A DNA stretch of 64,000 bases from Aquimarina sp. Aq78 (lineage in GTDB: Bacteria > Bacteroidota > Bacteroidia > Flavobacteriales > Flavobacteriaceae): contig NZ_OMKA01000020.1 in assembly GCF_900299525.1 (NCBI RefSeq), positions 124,001-188,000 of the forward strand, written 5' to 3'. This document shows, in pieces, positions 51,037-61,727 of this stretch. Under the pieces are notes generated by a model, which saw only the letters and a program-made list of their open reading frames with translations, was not told the origin of the DNA and did no database searches. Position numbers and translations under genes: made by a program. Numbering within the stretch: position 1 is the first letter of the stretch; the number at the start of each line of letters is the position of its first letter.

Positions 51037-53553
51037 ATGAAGAAGGTAATAGTAATAGGTAACGGAATGGTAGGTTATAAATTTTGTGAAAAGTTTGTAG
51101 CTTCTGAAAAGCTCCATAATTATAAGCTTACAGTTTTTGGAGAAGAGCCAAGAAGAGCATATGATCGTGTACATTTAAGTGAATACTATACCGGAAAATC
51201 GGCAGAAGATTTAAGTATGTCTTCAACTACATGGTACGAAGAAAATAATATTGATCTTCATATTTCTGAAATGATCACTGAAATCAATAAAGAAGAAAAA
51301 ATTGTAGTTAATCATAGAGGTAAAAAATATTCTTACGACTATCTGGTCTTAGCTACAGGATCATCTGCATTTGTCCCTCCTATTCCGGGTGTAGAAAAAG
51401 AAGGAGTGTTCGTGTATAGAACTATCGAAGATCTCGAAGCTATAAAGTCTTATACCAAAAAACTAAAATCCGAAGGGAAAAATCAAGCTGCAATATTAGG
51501 TGGAGGTTTATTAGGTCTCGAAGCTGCTAATGCTGTAAAAGAATTGGGATTGCAAGCTCATGTAGTAGAATTCGCACCAAGATTAATGCCCAGACAACTT
51601 GATCAGGGAGGTAGTGATATGCTGAAAGCTAAAATCGAAAAACTAGGGGTAAATGTTCATCTTGGTAAACAAACTGAAAATATTGAAGGGAATCATGCTA
51701 TCGAAGGTTTAAAATATATAGATGGTAGTGAGCTAAAAGTAGATATGTTAGTCGTCTCGGCTGGTATTCGTCCACGTGATGAAATTGCCAAAGAATGTAA
51801 ATTAGCAACGGGAATTCGTGGTGGCATTATTGTAGATAACACCATGAAAACTTCAGATGATCATATTTACGCTATAGGTGAAGTCGCTCTTTATAATAAC
51901 ATGATCTACGGACTCGTTGCTCCTGGTTATGATATGGCCGATGTGGCAGTATCACAGATCATAGGTAATACCGAAAATATTATGAAGGCAGATATCGATA
52001 TGTCTACTCAACTGAAACTTATAGGAACAGAAGTAGCTAGTTTTGGTAATGCCCTTCACGAAGGTGAAAATGTTGACACCATTGTATATGAAAATAAGCA
52101 TAAAGGAATTTATAAACGAATCAATATATCTAAAGAGAGCTCTAAACTTTTAGGCGGGATTTTGGTTGGAGATTCATCAGATTACAATGCACTATTTCAG
52201 ATTTATAATACCATAATGACTCTACCCGAAAACCCTGAAGATTTAATTTTAGGAAATCGAAATGATGATAATAGTTCTTTACTAGGAGATGTAATGGATC
52301 TCCCAGATGATGCCCAGATTTGTTCATGCGAAAGCGTGAGTAAAGATGCCATATGTAGTACTATTCAGGACGGTTCTTGTAATGATCTTGGAGATGTAAT
52401 TTCCTGTACCAAAGCAGGAACAGGTTGTGGAGGATGTAAACCAATGGTAAAAGATTTAGTAGATGCTACTCTTAAATCACTGGGAAGAAAAGTAAATGAT
52501 ACTATATGTGAGCATTTCGAGTATAATAGACAAGAACTTTTTGACATCATAAAATTAAAAGGATATAGAAAATATAATCAGATACTGGATAATTACGGTA
52601 AAGGAGATGGGTGTGAAGTTTGCAAACCTGTAATCGCCTCGATCATGGCTAGTGTCTATGCAGATACTGCCAATGAAGAAACTACAATACAAGATTCTAA
52701 TGATCGATTTTTGGCTAATATTCAACGTAATGGGACTTATTCTGTGGTACCGAGAATTCCTGGAGGAGAAATCACTCCAGAAAAACTTATTGCTCTTGGT
52801 AAAATAGGCAAAAAGTATGATCTCTATACTAAGATAACCGGAGGGCAACGAGTAGATTTTTTTGGAGCTCGATTAGACCAGCTTCCAAAAATATGGGAGG
52901 ATCTAATTAATTATGGGTTTGAAAGTGGTCATGCATATGGGAAATCTTTACGAACCGTAAAAAGTTGTGTAGGATCTACCTGGTGTCGCTACGGTATGGA
53001 TGAAAGCGTAAGTTTTGCAATAGAACTCGAAGAACGTTATAAAGGTCTTAGATCTCCTCATAAAATAAAAGGAGGAGTATCTGGGTGTATAAGAGAATGT
53101 GCAGAAGCAAGATGTAAAGATTTTGGAGTTATTGCAGTAGAAGGAGGCTGGAATCTATATATCTGTGGAAATGGAGGCGCCAATCCAAAGCATGCCGAAC
53201 TCCTGGCAGAACAAATTGATAATGAAACCGTAATTAGATATCTCGATCGATTCCTTATGTTTTATATTAGAACTGCCGCCCCGCTAGAGAGAACTGCAAA
53301 ATGGTTAGATAAGCTTAATGGGGGTATCGAATATCTAAAACAAGTAATAATTCACAATAAACTTAACCTTGTTGAGGAGCTTGAAAGTGAAATGAAAACT
53401 CTTGTTGGATCATTTAAATGTGAGTGGACTCAAGCAATACAAGACAAGGAAATCATGAAACGATTTAATCACTTTGTAAACAGCAATGAAACCGATAACA
53501 ACCTTGCATTCGTTCCTCTAAGGGATCAAAAAATGCCAGAGCCTTGGAAATAA
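51037..53553 (+). CDS. nirB: Nitrite reductase [NAD(P)H] large subunit
   Basis: An 838-aa enzyme that reduces nitrite to ammonium with NAD(P)H. The N-terminal FAD/NAD-binding part (about 1-330; GNGMVGYKFCEKF, GGGLLGLEAANAVKELG) is followed by a BFD-like 2Fe-2S domain (about 428-475; CSCESVSKD, CGGCKP), a second small Cys unit with CEVCKP, the ferredoxin-like half-domain (about 560-620), and the siroheme/4Fe-4S catalytic part with SCVGSTWCRYG and GCIRECAEARC (about 648-690). The length matches NirB. nirD follows after 19 bp. Confidence 0.95.
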   Translation: MKKVIVIGNGMVGYKFCEKFVASEKLHNYKLTVFGEEPRRAYDRVHLSEYYTGKSAEDLSMSSTTWYEENNIDLHISEMITEINKEEKIVVNHRGKKYSYDYLVLATGSSAFVPPIPGVEKEGVFVYRTIEDLEAIKSYTKKLKSEGKNQAAILGGGLLGLEAANAVKELGLQAHVVEFAPRLMPRQLDQGGSDMLKAKIEKLGVNVHLGKQTENIEGNHAIEGLKYIDGSELKVDMLVVSAGIRPRDEIAKECKLATGIRGGIIVDNTMKTSDDHIYAIGEVALYNNMIYGLVAPGYDMADVAVSQIIGNTENIMKADIDMSTQLKLIGTEVASFGNALHEGENVDTIVYENKHKGIYKRINISKESSKLLGGILVGDSSDYNALFQIYNTIMTLPENPEDLILGNRNDDNSSLLGDVMDLPDDAQICSCESVSKDAICSTIQDGSCNDLGDVISCTKAGTGCGGCKPMVKDLVDATLKSLGRKVNDTICEHFEYNRQELFDIIKLKGYRKYNQILDNYGKGDGCEVCKPVIASIMASVYADTANEETTIQDSNDRFLANIQRNGTYSVVPRIPGGEITPEKLIALGKIGKKYDLYTKITGGQRVDFFGARLDQLPKIWEDLINYGFESGHAYGKSLRTVKSCVGSTWCRYGMDESVSFAIELEERYKGLRSPHKIKGGVSGCIRECAEARCKDFGVIAVEGGWNLYICGNGGANPKHAELLAEQIDNETVIRYLDRFLMFYIRTAAPLERTAKWLDKLNGGIEYLKQVIIHNKLNLVEELESEMKTLVGSFKCEWTQAIQDKEIMKRFNHFVNSNETDNNLAFVPLRDQKMPEPWK

Positions 53554-53572
53554 AATCAAATAGAAAAACAGT

Positions 53573-53950
53573 ATGGAAGAGATATTAGAAATATATAAAA
53601 CCGCTATAATAGAAAATGTTACAATTTGGTTTGAAGCAGGAAAAGTGAGCGACTTTTTAAAAAATAGTGGCGCATGCATTAAATATAAAAACAAGCAAAT
53701 TGCAATCTTTAATTTTGAAAGAAAAAATGCTTGGTATGCCTGCCAAAATGTATGCCCACATAAAATGGAAATGGTTCTAAGCCGAGGGATGACTGGTGAC
53801 GAGAACGGGATTCCTAAAATAGCATGTCCAATGCACAAAAAAACATTTTCATTAGATACTGGTAAAAATCTAAACGGAGATCTCACTCCTATTGCTATAT
53901 ATCCAGTAAAAATAGAAAACGACAACGTGTTTGTTGGTTTTGTAGAATAG
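53573..53950 (+). CDS. nirD: Nitrite reductase small subunit
   Basis: A 125-aa protein with a Rieske-like fold. The Cys-x-His pairs typical of Rieske are absent or only partly present: CPHK (about 62-65) and CPMHK (about 85-89) are visible, so this may be a true Rieske-type NirD with a 2Fe-2S site, as some are. Size and position just behind nirB support the call. It is followed by a DUF4202 gene 79 bp later. Confidence 0.9.
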   Translation: MEEILEIYKTAIIENVTIWFEAGKVSDFLKNSGACIKYKNKQIAIFNFERKNAWYACQNVCPHKMEMVLSRGMTGDENGIPKIACPMHKKTFSLDTGKNLNGDLTPIAIYPVKIENDNVFVGFVE

Positions 53951-54029
53951 AAAGGATTATTTGATTCGCAACCATACATTCTGATCCAAAAAACTCTAAC
54001 TTTGTTAGAATATCAATTTACAAAATACT

Positions 54030-54617
54030 ATGTCTGTCAAAAAATTAACCGAAGCTTATACATTATTTGATAAAGCCAATACTCAAGACCCCAATACAGA
54101 AGATGTAAATGGAAGTCTTATACCCAAAGAATTAATTTATGGACAGCGAATGACACAAACACTAGAAGCATTTGATCCAGAAGCTTCCGATGCGTTAAAA
54201 CTAGCTGCCCGTTCTCAACATATTTGTCGATGGGAGATTCCTCGTTCTAATTATGTAATGGATCGAACAGGCTATCTAAAATGGAGAGAAGATTTAAAAA
54301 AGTTTCATGCCAAAAAAGCATCAGAAATCCTTCAACACATAGGTTATAATACAGAGACTATAGATAGAGTTTCTTTTTTGCTTCAAAAGAAAAAATTAAA
54401 AAAAGATGAAGAAACGCAAACCCTGGAAGATGTGATTTGCCTTGTCTTTCTTAATTTTTATTATGAAGATTTTTTAATAAAACATACTCAAGAAAAAGTA
54501 ATTGATATTTTACAAAAGACATGGCGTAAAATGTCTGAAAAAGGACATAAAGCTGCTCTACAGCTTTTGTATTCTGAAAAAGCTTTAGACCTAATTAAAC
54601 GAGCATTAAATGAATAA
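54030..54617 (+). CDS. DUF4202 family protein
   Basis: A 195-aa protein of the DUF4202 family, recognised by RMTQTLEAFDPEASDALKLA (about 42-61) and SQHICRWEIPRSNYVMDRTGY (split for length: AARSQHICRWEIPR and NYVMDRTGY), then LKWREDLKKFHA. These proteins are often found beside nitrite reductase genes. The conserved His and Arg in the SQHICRW phrase suggest an enzyme active site, but the function is not known. It is co-directional with nirBD and the sensor kinase, separated from the latter by 13 bp. Confidence 0.85.
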   Translation: MSVKKLTEAYTLFDKANTQDPNTEDVNGSLIPKELIYGQRMTQTLEAFDPEASDALKLAARSQHICRWEIPRSNYVMDRTGYLKWREDLKKFHAKKASEILQHIGYNTETIDRVSFLLQKKKLKKDEETQTLEDVICLVFLNFYYEDFLIKHTQEKVIDILQKTWRKMSEKGHKAALQLLYSEKALDLIKRALNE

Positions 54618-54630
54618 ACTTTGAGATCAA

Positions 54631-55956
54631 ATGAATATATCTCAATATATTAAAAAAATAAAACTCCTTTTTTATATCGGTATAACATTAGCTCTTGCTA
54701 CTGCTGTATTGGGTTTTTTTTCTATAATAAACCAGATCTATTTATGGATCTCGTTAGTAGTTCTTATAATCATCCTTGGAATTCTATTTGTAAAACTAAA
54801 TACATCCATTGTTCGATTACAACAATCTGTGTTAAATTCGCAAGTAAACCAGAAACAAACAGAACAGTCTCTAGCATCTAGAGATCAAAAAATTCAGGAA
54901 TTAGTAGCATTAAACTATGCTATGAATAAAGCTATTTTATATGCAAGAGTCTCTAAGAAAGGTGCTATCATAAGCTTAAGTGAACGCTTTGCTAAGCTAC
55001 TTAATATTGAACACGATTATGAAAGAAAAAACCTCATCGATCTTATTAATCTTAATGAAGTTCAAAAAAACAGATTACTCAGCCTTATAACTCAGAGTTC
55101 AGGGAGTGTATTTAATGAAGAATTTGAGTTAAAAACCAATATAGGGCAAAAAATCTGGTTGGATATATCAATACTAACTATTTTTAAAGAATCCGGAAAC
55201 TCTGAACGACTTGTATTATGTTCTGATATTTCTAAACGAAAAGAAGCACAAATTGAAATTGAACGCTTAAATGCTTACAGATATAAAGAAAAAGAAGAAT
55301 TACAAAAATCAAATGCAAGTCAAATTGTAGAAGCCCAGGAAGAAGAAAGGAAAAGAATTGCCAAAGAGATTCATGATAGCATTGGACAAATGCTTACTGC
55401 ACTTAAGTTTAATATTGAATCTATTAACCTCGAGAACACAGAAAAAGCATCTCAGAAAATTGAAGGGTTAAAACAATTATCAAAAAATTTAATTCAGGGA
55501 ACCCGAATTGCAACATTTAATCTTACTCCTCCCGAATTAAAAGATTATGGGATTGGCATTGCTTTAGATAAAATGGCCAAGGAACTTTCCAAACTGACCG
55601 GTAAAAATATTCTTTTTGAGAATAAATCAAATTTTGAACAGAGATTCGATTCTTTAGTTGAAACTAACTTGTATCGTGTTACTCAGGAAGCAGTAAACAA
55701 TGCTATTAAATACGCAAATTCTAATTATATTCTAATAACAATTAATCATTCTAATTCTTTATTAAGTATTACTATTGAGGATAATGGGATAGGATTCGAT
55801 ATCAATACTATACCTTCTAAACCTAATAATAATGCAAAAGGCGGAATGGGCTTATTCTTTATGAAAGAACGAATGAACTACATAAATGGAAGAATATTTA
55901 TTAACTCTATTCCTAATGAAGGAAGTAGAATCATTTTGAATTATACTATTTTATAA
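54631..55956 (+). CDS. NarX-like sensor histidine kinase (HisKA_3)
   Basis: A 441-aa kinase with two N-terminal membrane helices (about 12-32 and 35-55), a coiled-coil, a PAS-like region (about 100-200), then the HisKA_3 dimerisation helix with the phosphoacceptor His in RIAKEIHDSIGQMLTALKF (about 246-264) and a HATPase domain (about 350-440, with VTQEAVNNAIKYA and GMGLFFMKERM). The two helices are too close for a large periplasmic sensor domain. HisKA_3 kinases pair with NarL/LuxR response regulators, and one is encoded at 49957, split from it by the nirBD genes. Confidence 0.92.
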   Translation: MNISQYIKKIKLLFYIGITLALATAVLGFFSIINQIYLWISLVVLIIILGILFVKLNTSIVRLQQSVLNSQVNQKQTEQSLASRDQKIQELVALNYAMNKAILYARVSKKGAIISLSERFAKLLNIEHDYERKNLIDLINLNEVQKNRLLSLITQSSGSVFNEEFELKTNIGQKIWLDISILTIFKESGNSERLVLCSDISKRKEAQIEIERLNAYRYKEKEELQKSNASQIVEAQEEERKRIAKEIHDSIGQMLTALKFNIESINLENTEKASQKIEGLKQLSKNLIQGTRIATFNLTPPELKDYGIGIALDKMAKELSKLTGKNILFENKSNFEQRFDSLVETNLYRVTQEAVNNAIKYANSNYILITINHSNSLLSITIEDNGIGFDINTIPSKPNNNAKGGMGLFFMKERMNYINGRIFINSIPNEGSRIILNYTIL

Positions 55957-55963
55957 CAGAGAT

Positions 55964-56830
55964 TCAAACTTTACTTTTTTTTTTAATTACTTCATTGCGA
56001 TAGTAATCAATAATTCCATCAATAGGTCTTCTTACGATATTACCAACTTTTAGGTGATATGGCCAGACTGCTGCTCTTATAATATCTTCACTAAAGTGAG
56101 CTATCGAGCCAATAAAATGTATAGGTACATGTTGTGATTCTGGAAAACACAATACTCTGGTCTCTATAAACTCCTGAATACCTTCGGTAATAATTTTATA
56201 AAAATAACCATTACGTTCACTGGTAAAAATAAATTCTGCAAAAGAAGCCAGGTATGTATTAGGGTTTTCTCTTTTGTATAGATTTTCCTTAATTGAATCT
56301 GAAGAAAGGTCAAAACGCTTTTCAAATTCTGATGCTATTTCGGGCGGCATTCTTTTATAGTAATAATCGCGTATCAGTTTTTTTCCAAAGTGATTTCCAC
56401 TAGCCTCATCCATAAGAATATATCCCAGAGAATCTACAGACATATGAATATCTTCGCCATCAAAATAACAACTATTAGATCCAGTTCCTAAAATACATAT
56501 AATCCCAGGTTCTGTTGTAGCGGCATACACTGCTGCAACCATATCTTCTTTAACAATGACTTCTGCGCCAACAAAAAAATCTTCAAAGATCTTTTTTAAC
56601 ATTACTGTTGGCTTCGTTGTACCGCATCCAGCCCCATAGAAATGAACAGTATCAATTTTATCTCGATGAGAAGAAAGTTTATCATTTTTTCTAACTCTTT
56701 CTTCTAAGAGAGATTTCTCGAATACAGCAGGGTTTAACCCTTCTGTACGGGTTTTAAAAACGATTTCTCCTACATCATCCAGAAGAATCCAATCGCATTT
56801 AGTAGAACCGCCATCAGCTAATAAAATCAT
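55964..56830 (-). CDS. BadF/BadG-type ATPase, N-acetylglucosamine kinase-like
   Basis: A 288-aa sugar-kinase-like ATPase with the first phosphate-binding motif (LADGGSTKCDWIL, about 4-16) and the second (CILGTGSNSCYFDG, about 110-123). The PHOSPHATE 2-type Asp is present in the SVDSLGYILMDEASG phrase. This is the N-acetylglucosamine kinase type common in Bacteroidetes. It is on the minus strand 8 bp after the sensor kinase and convergent with it. It lies just beyond gapA and may be a separate transcript. Confidence 0.85.
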   Translation of the reverse strand: MILLADGGSTKCDWILLDDVGEIVFKTRTEGLNPAVFEKSLLEERVRKNDKLSSHRDKIDTVHFYGAGCGTTKPTVMLKKIFEDFFVGAEVIVKEDMVAAVYAATTEPGIICILGTGSNSCYFDGEDIHMSVDSLGYILMDEASGNHFGKKLIRDYYYKRMPPEIASEFEKRFDLSSDSIKENLYKRENPNTYLASFAEFIFTSERNGYFYKIITEGIQEFIETRVLCFPESQHVPIHFIGSIAHFSEDIIRAAVWPYHLKVGNIVRRPIDGIIDYYRNEVIKKKSKV

Positions 56831-56999
56831 TTGAAAATTTGTTATGTGGTTAGCAAATAGAATAAATACTCTGATTTATTCTTTTGAATTTGACATGCTA
56901 TCATATTGCGCGTAATCGAGGAATATTGATCTCTAATTACTACTTTTCGATTACGCCCAATCGACAGCTAATACTATACTTTATAAGCTATATACTAAT

Positions 57000-58049
<1,050 letters not shown>

Positions 58050-58059
58050 CTATTTAAAA

Positions 58060-59046
58060 TTATACAGAAGTAATATCTGCTACTTTTATTAATCCATCAT
58101 GTTTATGAGGTCTTTTATCTAATGCAGTCTTAAGAGGTACAATAGTGACAACCTTATGAACAATCCCAATCATTACTTCGCTTTTACCATCTAATAGTGC
58201 TTCTACCGCTCCTACTCCAAGTTTACTGGCTAGTACGCGATCATAGCAGCTTGGTGGTCCACCTCGCTGGATGTGCCCTAGTACAGATACTCTTACTTCA
58301 TAATCGTTAAGATTTTCTTCGACGTATTCTCCTAATTCAAAAATATTCTTACCAGATTTGTCACCTTCTGCTACTACAATTATGCTCGAGGTTTTTCCGG
58401 TTTTCTTACTTTTCCTTAGCGATTCTATAAGTCGCTCTACTCCCATATCCTCTTCGGGAATCAAAATTTCCTCTGCTCCTGCTCCAATACCGGCATTTAA
58501 AGCAATATCTCCTGCATCACGCCCCATTACTTCTATTAAAAACAATCGATTATGAGAACTTGCTGTATCTCTAATCTTATCAATCGCCTCTACCACTGTA
58601 TTTAAGGCTGTGTCGTATCCTATAGTATAATCTGTACCGTTAATATCATTATCGATAGTACCCGGAATACCTACTACCGGAAAATTAAATTCTTCTGATA
58701 ATTTTAAAGCTCCCGTAAAACTTCCATCACCACCAATTACAACAAGCGCATCAATACCATTCTTAATCAGATTTTCATATGCTTTCTGTCTACCTTCTAC
58801 AGTTCTAAACTCTTTTGATCGGGCAGATTTAAGAAAAGTTCCTCCTTTATTTATAACATTACGAACAGATCTTGCATTTAGTTCTTCAACTTCATTATTA
58901 ATAAGACCTTCATATCCTTTATAAATACCAAAACATTTTATAGAATAATAACTACACGCTCTAACTACTGCACGGATTGCCGCATTCATTCCTGGAGCAT
59001 CTCCTCCAGAAGTAAGTACAGCTATATTTTTAACTTTTTTTGTCAT
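58060..59046 (-). CDS. pfkA: 6-phosphofructokinase
   Basis: A 328-aa ATP-dependent enzyme with LTSGGDAPGMNAAIRAVVR (about 11-29), the GGDGSFTGA motif and IGYDTALNTVVEAIDKI. Effector-site GIPGTIDNDING (about 125-136) and the late VLGHIQRGGPPS match the family. It phosphorylates fructose 6-phosphate. It is the first gene of the pair with gapA. Confidence 0.96.
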   Translation of the reverse strand: MTKKVKNIAVLTSGGDAPGMNAAIRAVVRACSYYSIKCFGIYKGYEGLINNEVEELNARSVRNVINKGGTFLKSARSKEFRTVEGRQKAYENLIKNGIDALVVIGGDGSFTGALKLSEEFNFPVVGIPGTIDNDINGTDYTIGYDTALNTVVEAIDKIRDTASSHNRLFLIEVMGRDAGDIALNAGIGAGAEEILIPEEDMGVERLIESLRKSKKTGKTSSIIVVAEGDKSGKNIFELGEYVEENLNDYEVRVSVLGHIQRGGPPSCYDRVLASKLGVGAVEALLDGKSEVMIGIVHKVVTIVPLKTALDKRPHKHDGLIKVADITSV

Positions 59047-59210
59047 TGAGTCAAATCTATCGTTATTGATAGTAATAACCTAATTTGCCAAAAAACTAAA
59101 ACGTTTTCGGTTAATAAATTCAGCTTTTACTGACAAAAAATGCATTATTTTAACACATATTCGCACATTACGTTAAGAATAAATTAATGAGCTTAAAATT
59201 GCGGAAAAAT

Positions 59211-59240
59211 AAAAACGACTCGCAATAGCAAGTCGTTTTT
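59211..59240 (-). terminator. Intrinsic terminator of the secreted T9SS protein gene
   Basis: A perfect 10-bp stem (AAAAACGACT / AGTCGTTTTT) follows the minus-strand stop at 59282. It also isolates it from the pfkA promoter. Confidence 0.8.
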
Positions 59241-59281
59241 GTAAATTAATACTTCTAATTTTAAGTATTCTCTATTCAGGA

Positions 59282-60010
59282 CTATTTTACAAATTGTTTA
59301 GTGATTATTTTATCGTCCTCTGTATATACCTTTATTATATAGTTTCCTTTTGGTAATTTTTTAATGTTAATCGAATTGGTTGTAGAAACACCTAATAATC
59401 TAGAATTTAAATCATAAATTTCACTCTTCTTGATAAAACCAGAATATTGGATAACCACTCTGTTTTTACTGGGATTAGGATATATCTTCAGGCTATTTAT
59501 ATTGGGTGTACCAGATTCTAAAGATACTTTATTTCCTTCGCCGCCATTAGCCCCATGAAATATTTCTCCTGTAGAACTTCCTGCTATAGACTTACCACAA
59601 TCTTTCATTTCTATACCGGTCCATCTAATTACCCATTCCCTATTCTTTGCCGTACTTGCTCTTAACGGGTTTGGAAAATTAAGTGATCCAACTGTTGGTA
59701 AATCAGAAGGCGCATCTGCCCATCTTAGATATATTCTAAATCCCGTAGGCGTAGCATTATAAATAGACGAGGTTCCAGAGATATACCAATGAAATCCTTT
59801 GTTACCTATAGACTCCAGAGTTACTAAATAATGTGGAGTTGTTTTAAAAGCACATGCTGTGGTATTTACATCCACATAGATTCCTGTTGTGTTATAATTA
59901 ACCCAATCATTTGGAGAGGTAACACCTTGTCCCATTTTTATTTGCCCCTGTACTACTACAAGGCAAAAAACAGCTAAAATTGTTGAAAAAATAGTTTTAA
60001 GAGATTTCAT
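59282..60010 (-). CDS. Secreted protein with T9SS sorting domain
   Basis: A 242-aa protein with a signal (about 1-22, ending VVVQGQ) and a C-terminal T9SS sorting domain from about 171 (LKIYPNPSKNRVVIQYSG), ending IITKQFVK. The middle contains YISGTSSIYNATPTGFRIYL, WADAPSDLP and RWTGIEMKDC, likely a beta-sandwich. I do not recognise a catalytic site. The upstream 60011-60307 gap is AT-rich and appears to be only a promoter region. Confidence 0.8.
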   Translation of the reverse strand: MKSLKTIFSTILAVFCLVVVQGQIKMGQGVTSPNDWVNYNTTGIYVDVNTTACAFKTTPHYLVTLESIGNKGFHWYISGTSSIYNATPTGFRIYLRWADAPSDLPTVGSLNFPNPLRASTAKNREWVIRWTGIEMKDCGKSIAGSSTGEIFHGANGGEGNKVSLESGTPNINSLKIYPNPSKNRVVIQYSGFIKKSEIYDLNSRLLGVSTTNSINIKKLPKGNYIIKVYTEDDKIITKQFVK

Positions 60011-60307
60011 AATAAAAAGGTTTTAAGAATTAAAAAAGTGAGTTGTTTTTTTTACTCGTTTGGTATAAAACAACGTTTTTCTAAGATACTACAAACCTCG
60101 AAAATTAGCTTATGGAATACCAGTAAAAAAAAGAACAAATCTCCTTATTTCCCATCCTTAAAAACAATTTAATCAATTGATTATCAATTATTTCATACAA
60201 TAAAAGAACATATTAAAAACCAACGAAATAACACACATTTAACACTTTATTAACTAATAATTTCCCCAAAAATAACTTGTATTTTAATTCTAAATCCAGT
60301 ACCTATA

Positions 60308-61690
60308 TTATTCTCCAATCAAAATCTGATATTGCCATGGAGCAAATTCGTATGTTGCATCAGATGATGCTTCTATTACTTCTCCAGAAAGGTAATCTGT
60401 AAACTTTCCTTCATGTGCCAAAGTAAACTTTATGGGTTGCTTTGTCATATTTGCTATAAAGATCACCTTATTACCTTCTTTTTCTCTTTGAAATGCTAAT
60501 ACATTAGTATCATCCGAAGTTTTAATACGAGTGTATGAAGCTGCATTTTTACCACCATGCAATGCTGGATTTGTATTTTTTAGTGCTCCTAATTTCTCAT
60601 ATAATGGGAAAAACCTGCCTTGTTTTTTTATAATAGTATCCTTTTCAAAAAACAAAAGGCGTTTATCCATATCATATTCCTGTCCAGAATAAATCAAAGG
60701 CATACCAGGTGCAAGGTATGTAAGTGCTGCAAGCATCTCTTTTGCATCTCCCATTCTTTCATCGACCGTACCATTCCAGGAGTTTTCATCATGATTTGAT
60801 GTAAAGTTCATTAGAATATCATCTTTTGCATACATGGTATCTATCTGAGCCATTCTTTTATCCCATTCAGTAACATTAGCTTTTCCCTGGGCGATATCAT
60901 TCATTTTATGATGAGTATCCCATCCATATCCCATGTCAAAAGCATTTTCTAATAATTCTGGCTCCCAACCTTCGGCTAACATAAATACAGGTTTAATCTT
61001 TTTAAATTCTGCTACAGTTTTATCCCAAAAATCTACAGGAACCATTCCTGCCACATCACATCTAAAACCATCTACACCTTCCTCTTTTAACCAATACAGC
61101 ATATCATTTTTCATCTGCTCACGCATCTCCTGGTTGTCATAATTAAGATCCGCCACATCGGTCCAATCTGTACCTTCTGTATGTGTAATGGCACCGTTTT
61201 TATCTTTGGTGTAATATTCGGGATGCTCTTTTAACCAAACATGATCCCAACCAGTGTGATTAGCCACCCAGTCCAAAATCACATAAATCCCATTATCATG
61301 GGCAGTTTTTACTAATGCTCTAAAATCTTCGATAGTACCAAATTCTGGATTGACCTTTGTATAGTCAGATACGGCATAATAACTTCCTAATGATCCTTTA
61401 CTTTTGGTTGTAGAGATAGGATATATTGGCATTATCCATACTACTTTAACTCCTAGTTTTTTAAGAACAGGAATATCTTTGGTAAATGCCTTAAAAGTAC
61501 CTTCTTCAGAATATTGACGGATATTAGCTTCGTAAATAACTGCATTTTCCATCATGGCATCATTAATCGATGGAAATACTTCTTTTATTACTTCCTGAGC
61601 TTCGGTCTTCGCAGTGGTTTCTTCTTTTGTTGTCTTTCCGCAGGAAAATAGAATTCCAATTGCTGCAAGACTTAAGATTATCTTTTTCAT
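60308..61690 (-). CDS. GH13 alpha-amylase family lipoprotein
   Basis: A 460-aa enzyme with a lipobox (ILFSCGKT). The GH13 motifs are visible: VILDWVANHTGWDH (about 134-147), the nucleophile Asp in VDGFRCDVAGMVP (about 212-224), the acid Glu in MLAEGWEP (about 240-247) and FTSNHDENSWNG (about 302-313). A C-terminal beta domain follows from about 390. It acts on starch or malto-oligosaccharides at the cell surface or in the periplasm. It follows the second GH13 gene by 37 bp, on the same strand. Confidence 0.93.
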   Translation of the reverse strand: MKKIILSLAAIGILFSCGKTTKEETTAKTEAQEVIKEVFPSINDAMMENAVIYEANIRQYSEEGTFKAFTKDIPVLKKLGVKVVWIMPIYPISTTKSKGSLGSYYAVSDYTKVNPEFGTIEDFRALVKTAHDNGIYVILDWVANHTGWDHVWLKEHPEYYTKDKNGAITHTEGTDWTDVADLNYDNQEMREQMKNDMLYWLKEEGVDGFRCDVAGMVPVDFWDKTVAEFKKIKPVFMLAEGWEPELLENAFDMGYGWDTHHKMNDIAQGKANVTEWDKRMAQIDTMYAKDDILMNFTSNHDENSWNGTVDERMGDAKEMLAALTYLAPGMPLIYSGQEYDMDKRLLFFEKDTIIKKQGRFFPLYEKLGALKNTNPALHGGKNAASYTRIKTSDDTNVLAFQREKEGNKVIFIANMTKQPIKFTLAHEGKFTDYLSGEVIEASSDATYEFAPWQYQILIGE

Positions 61691-61727
61691 TTAATTAAAT
61701 TTATAGGTGGTTATCTGTGGTTATATT

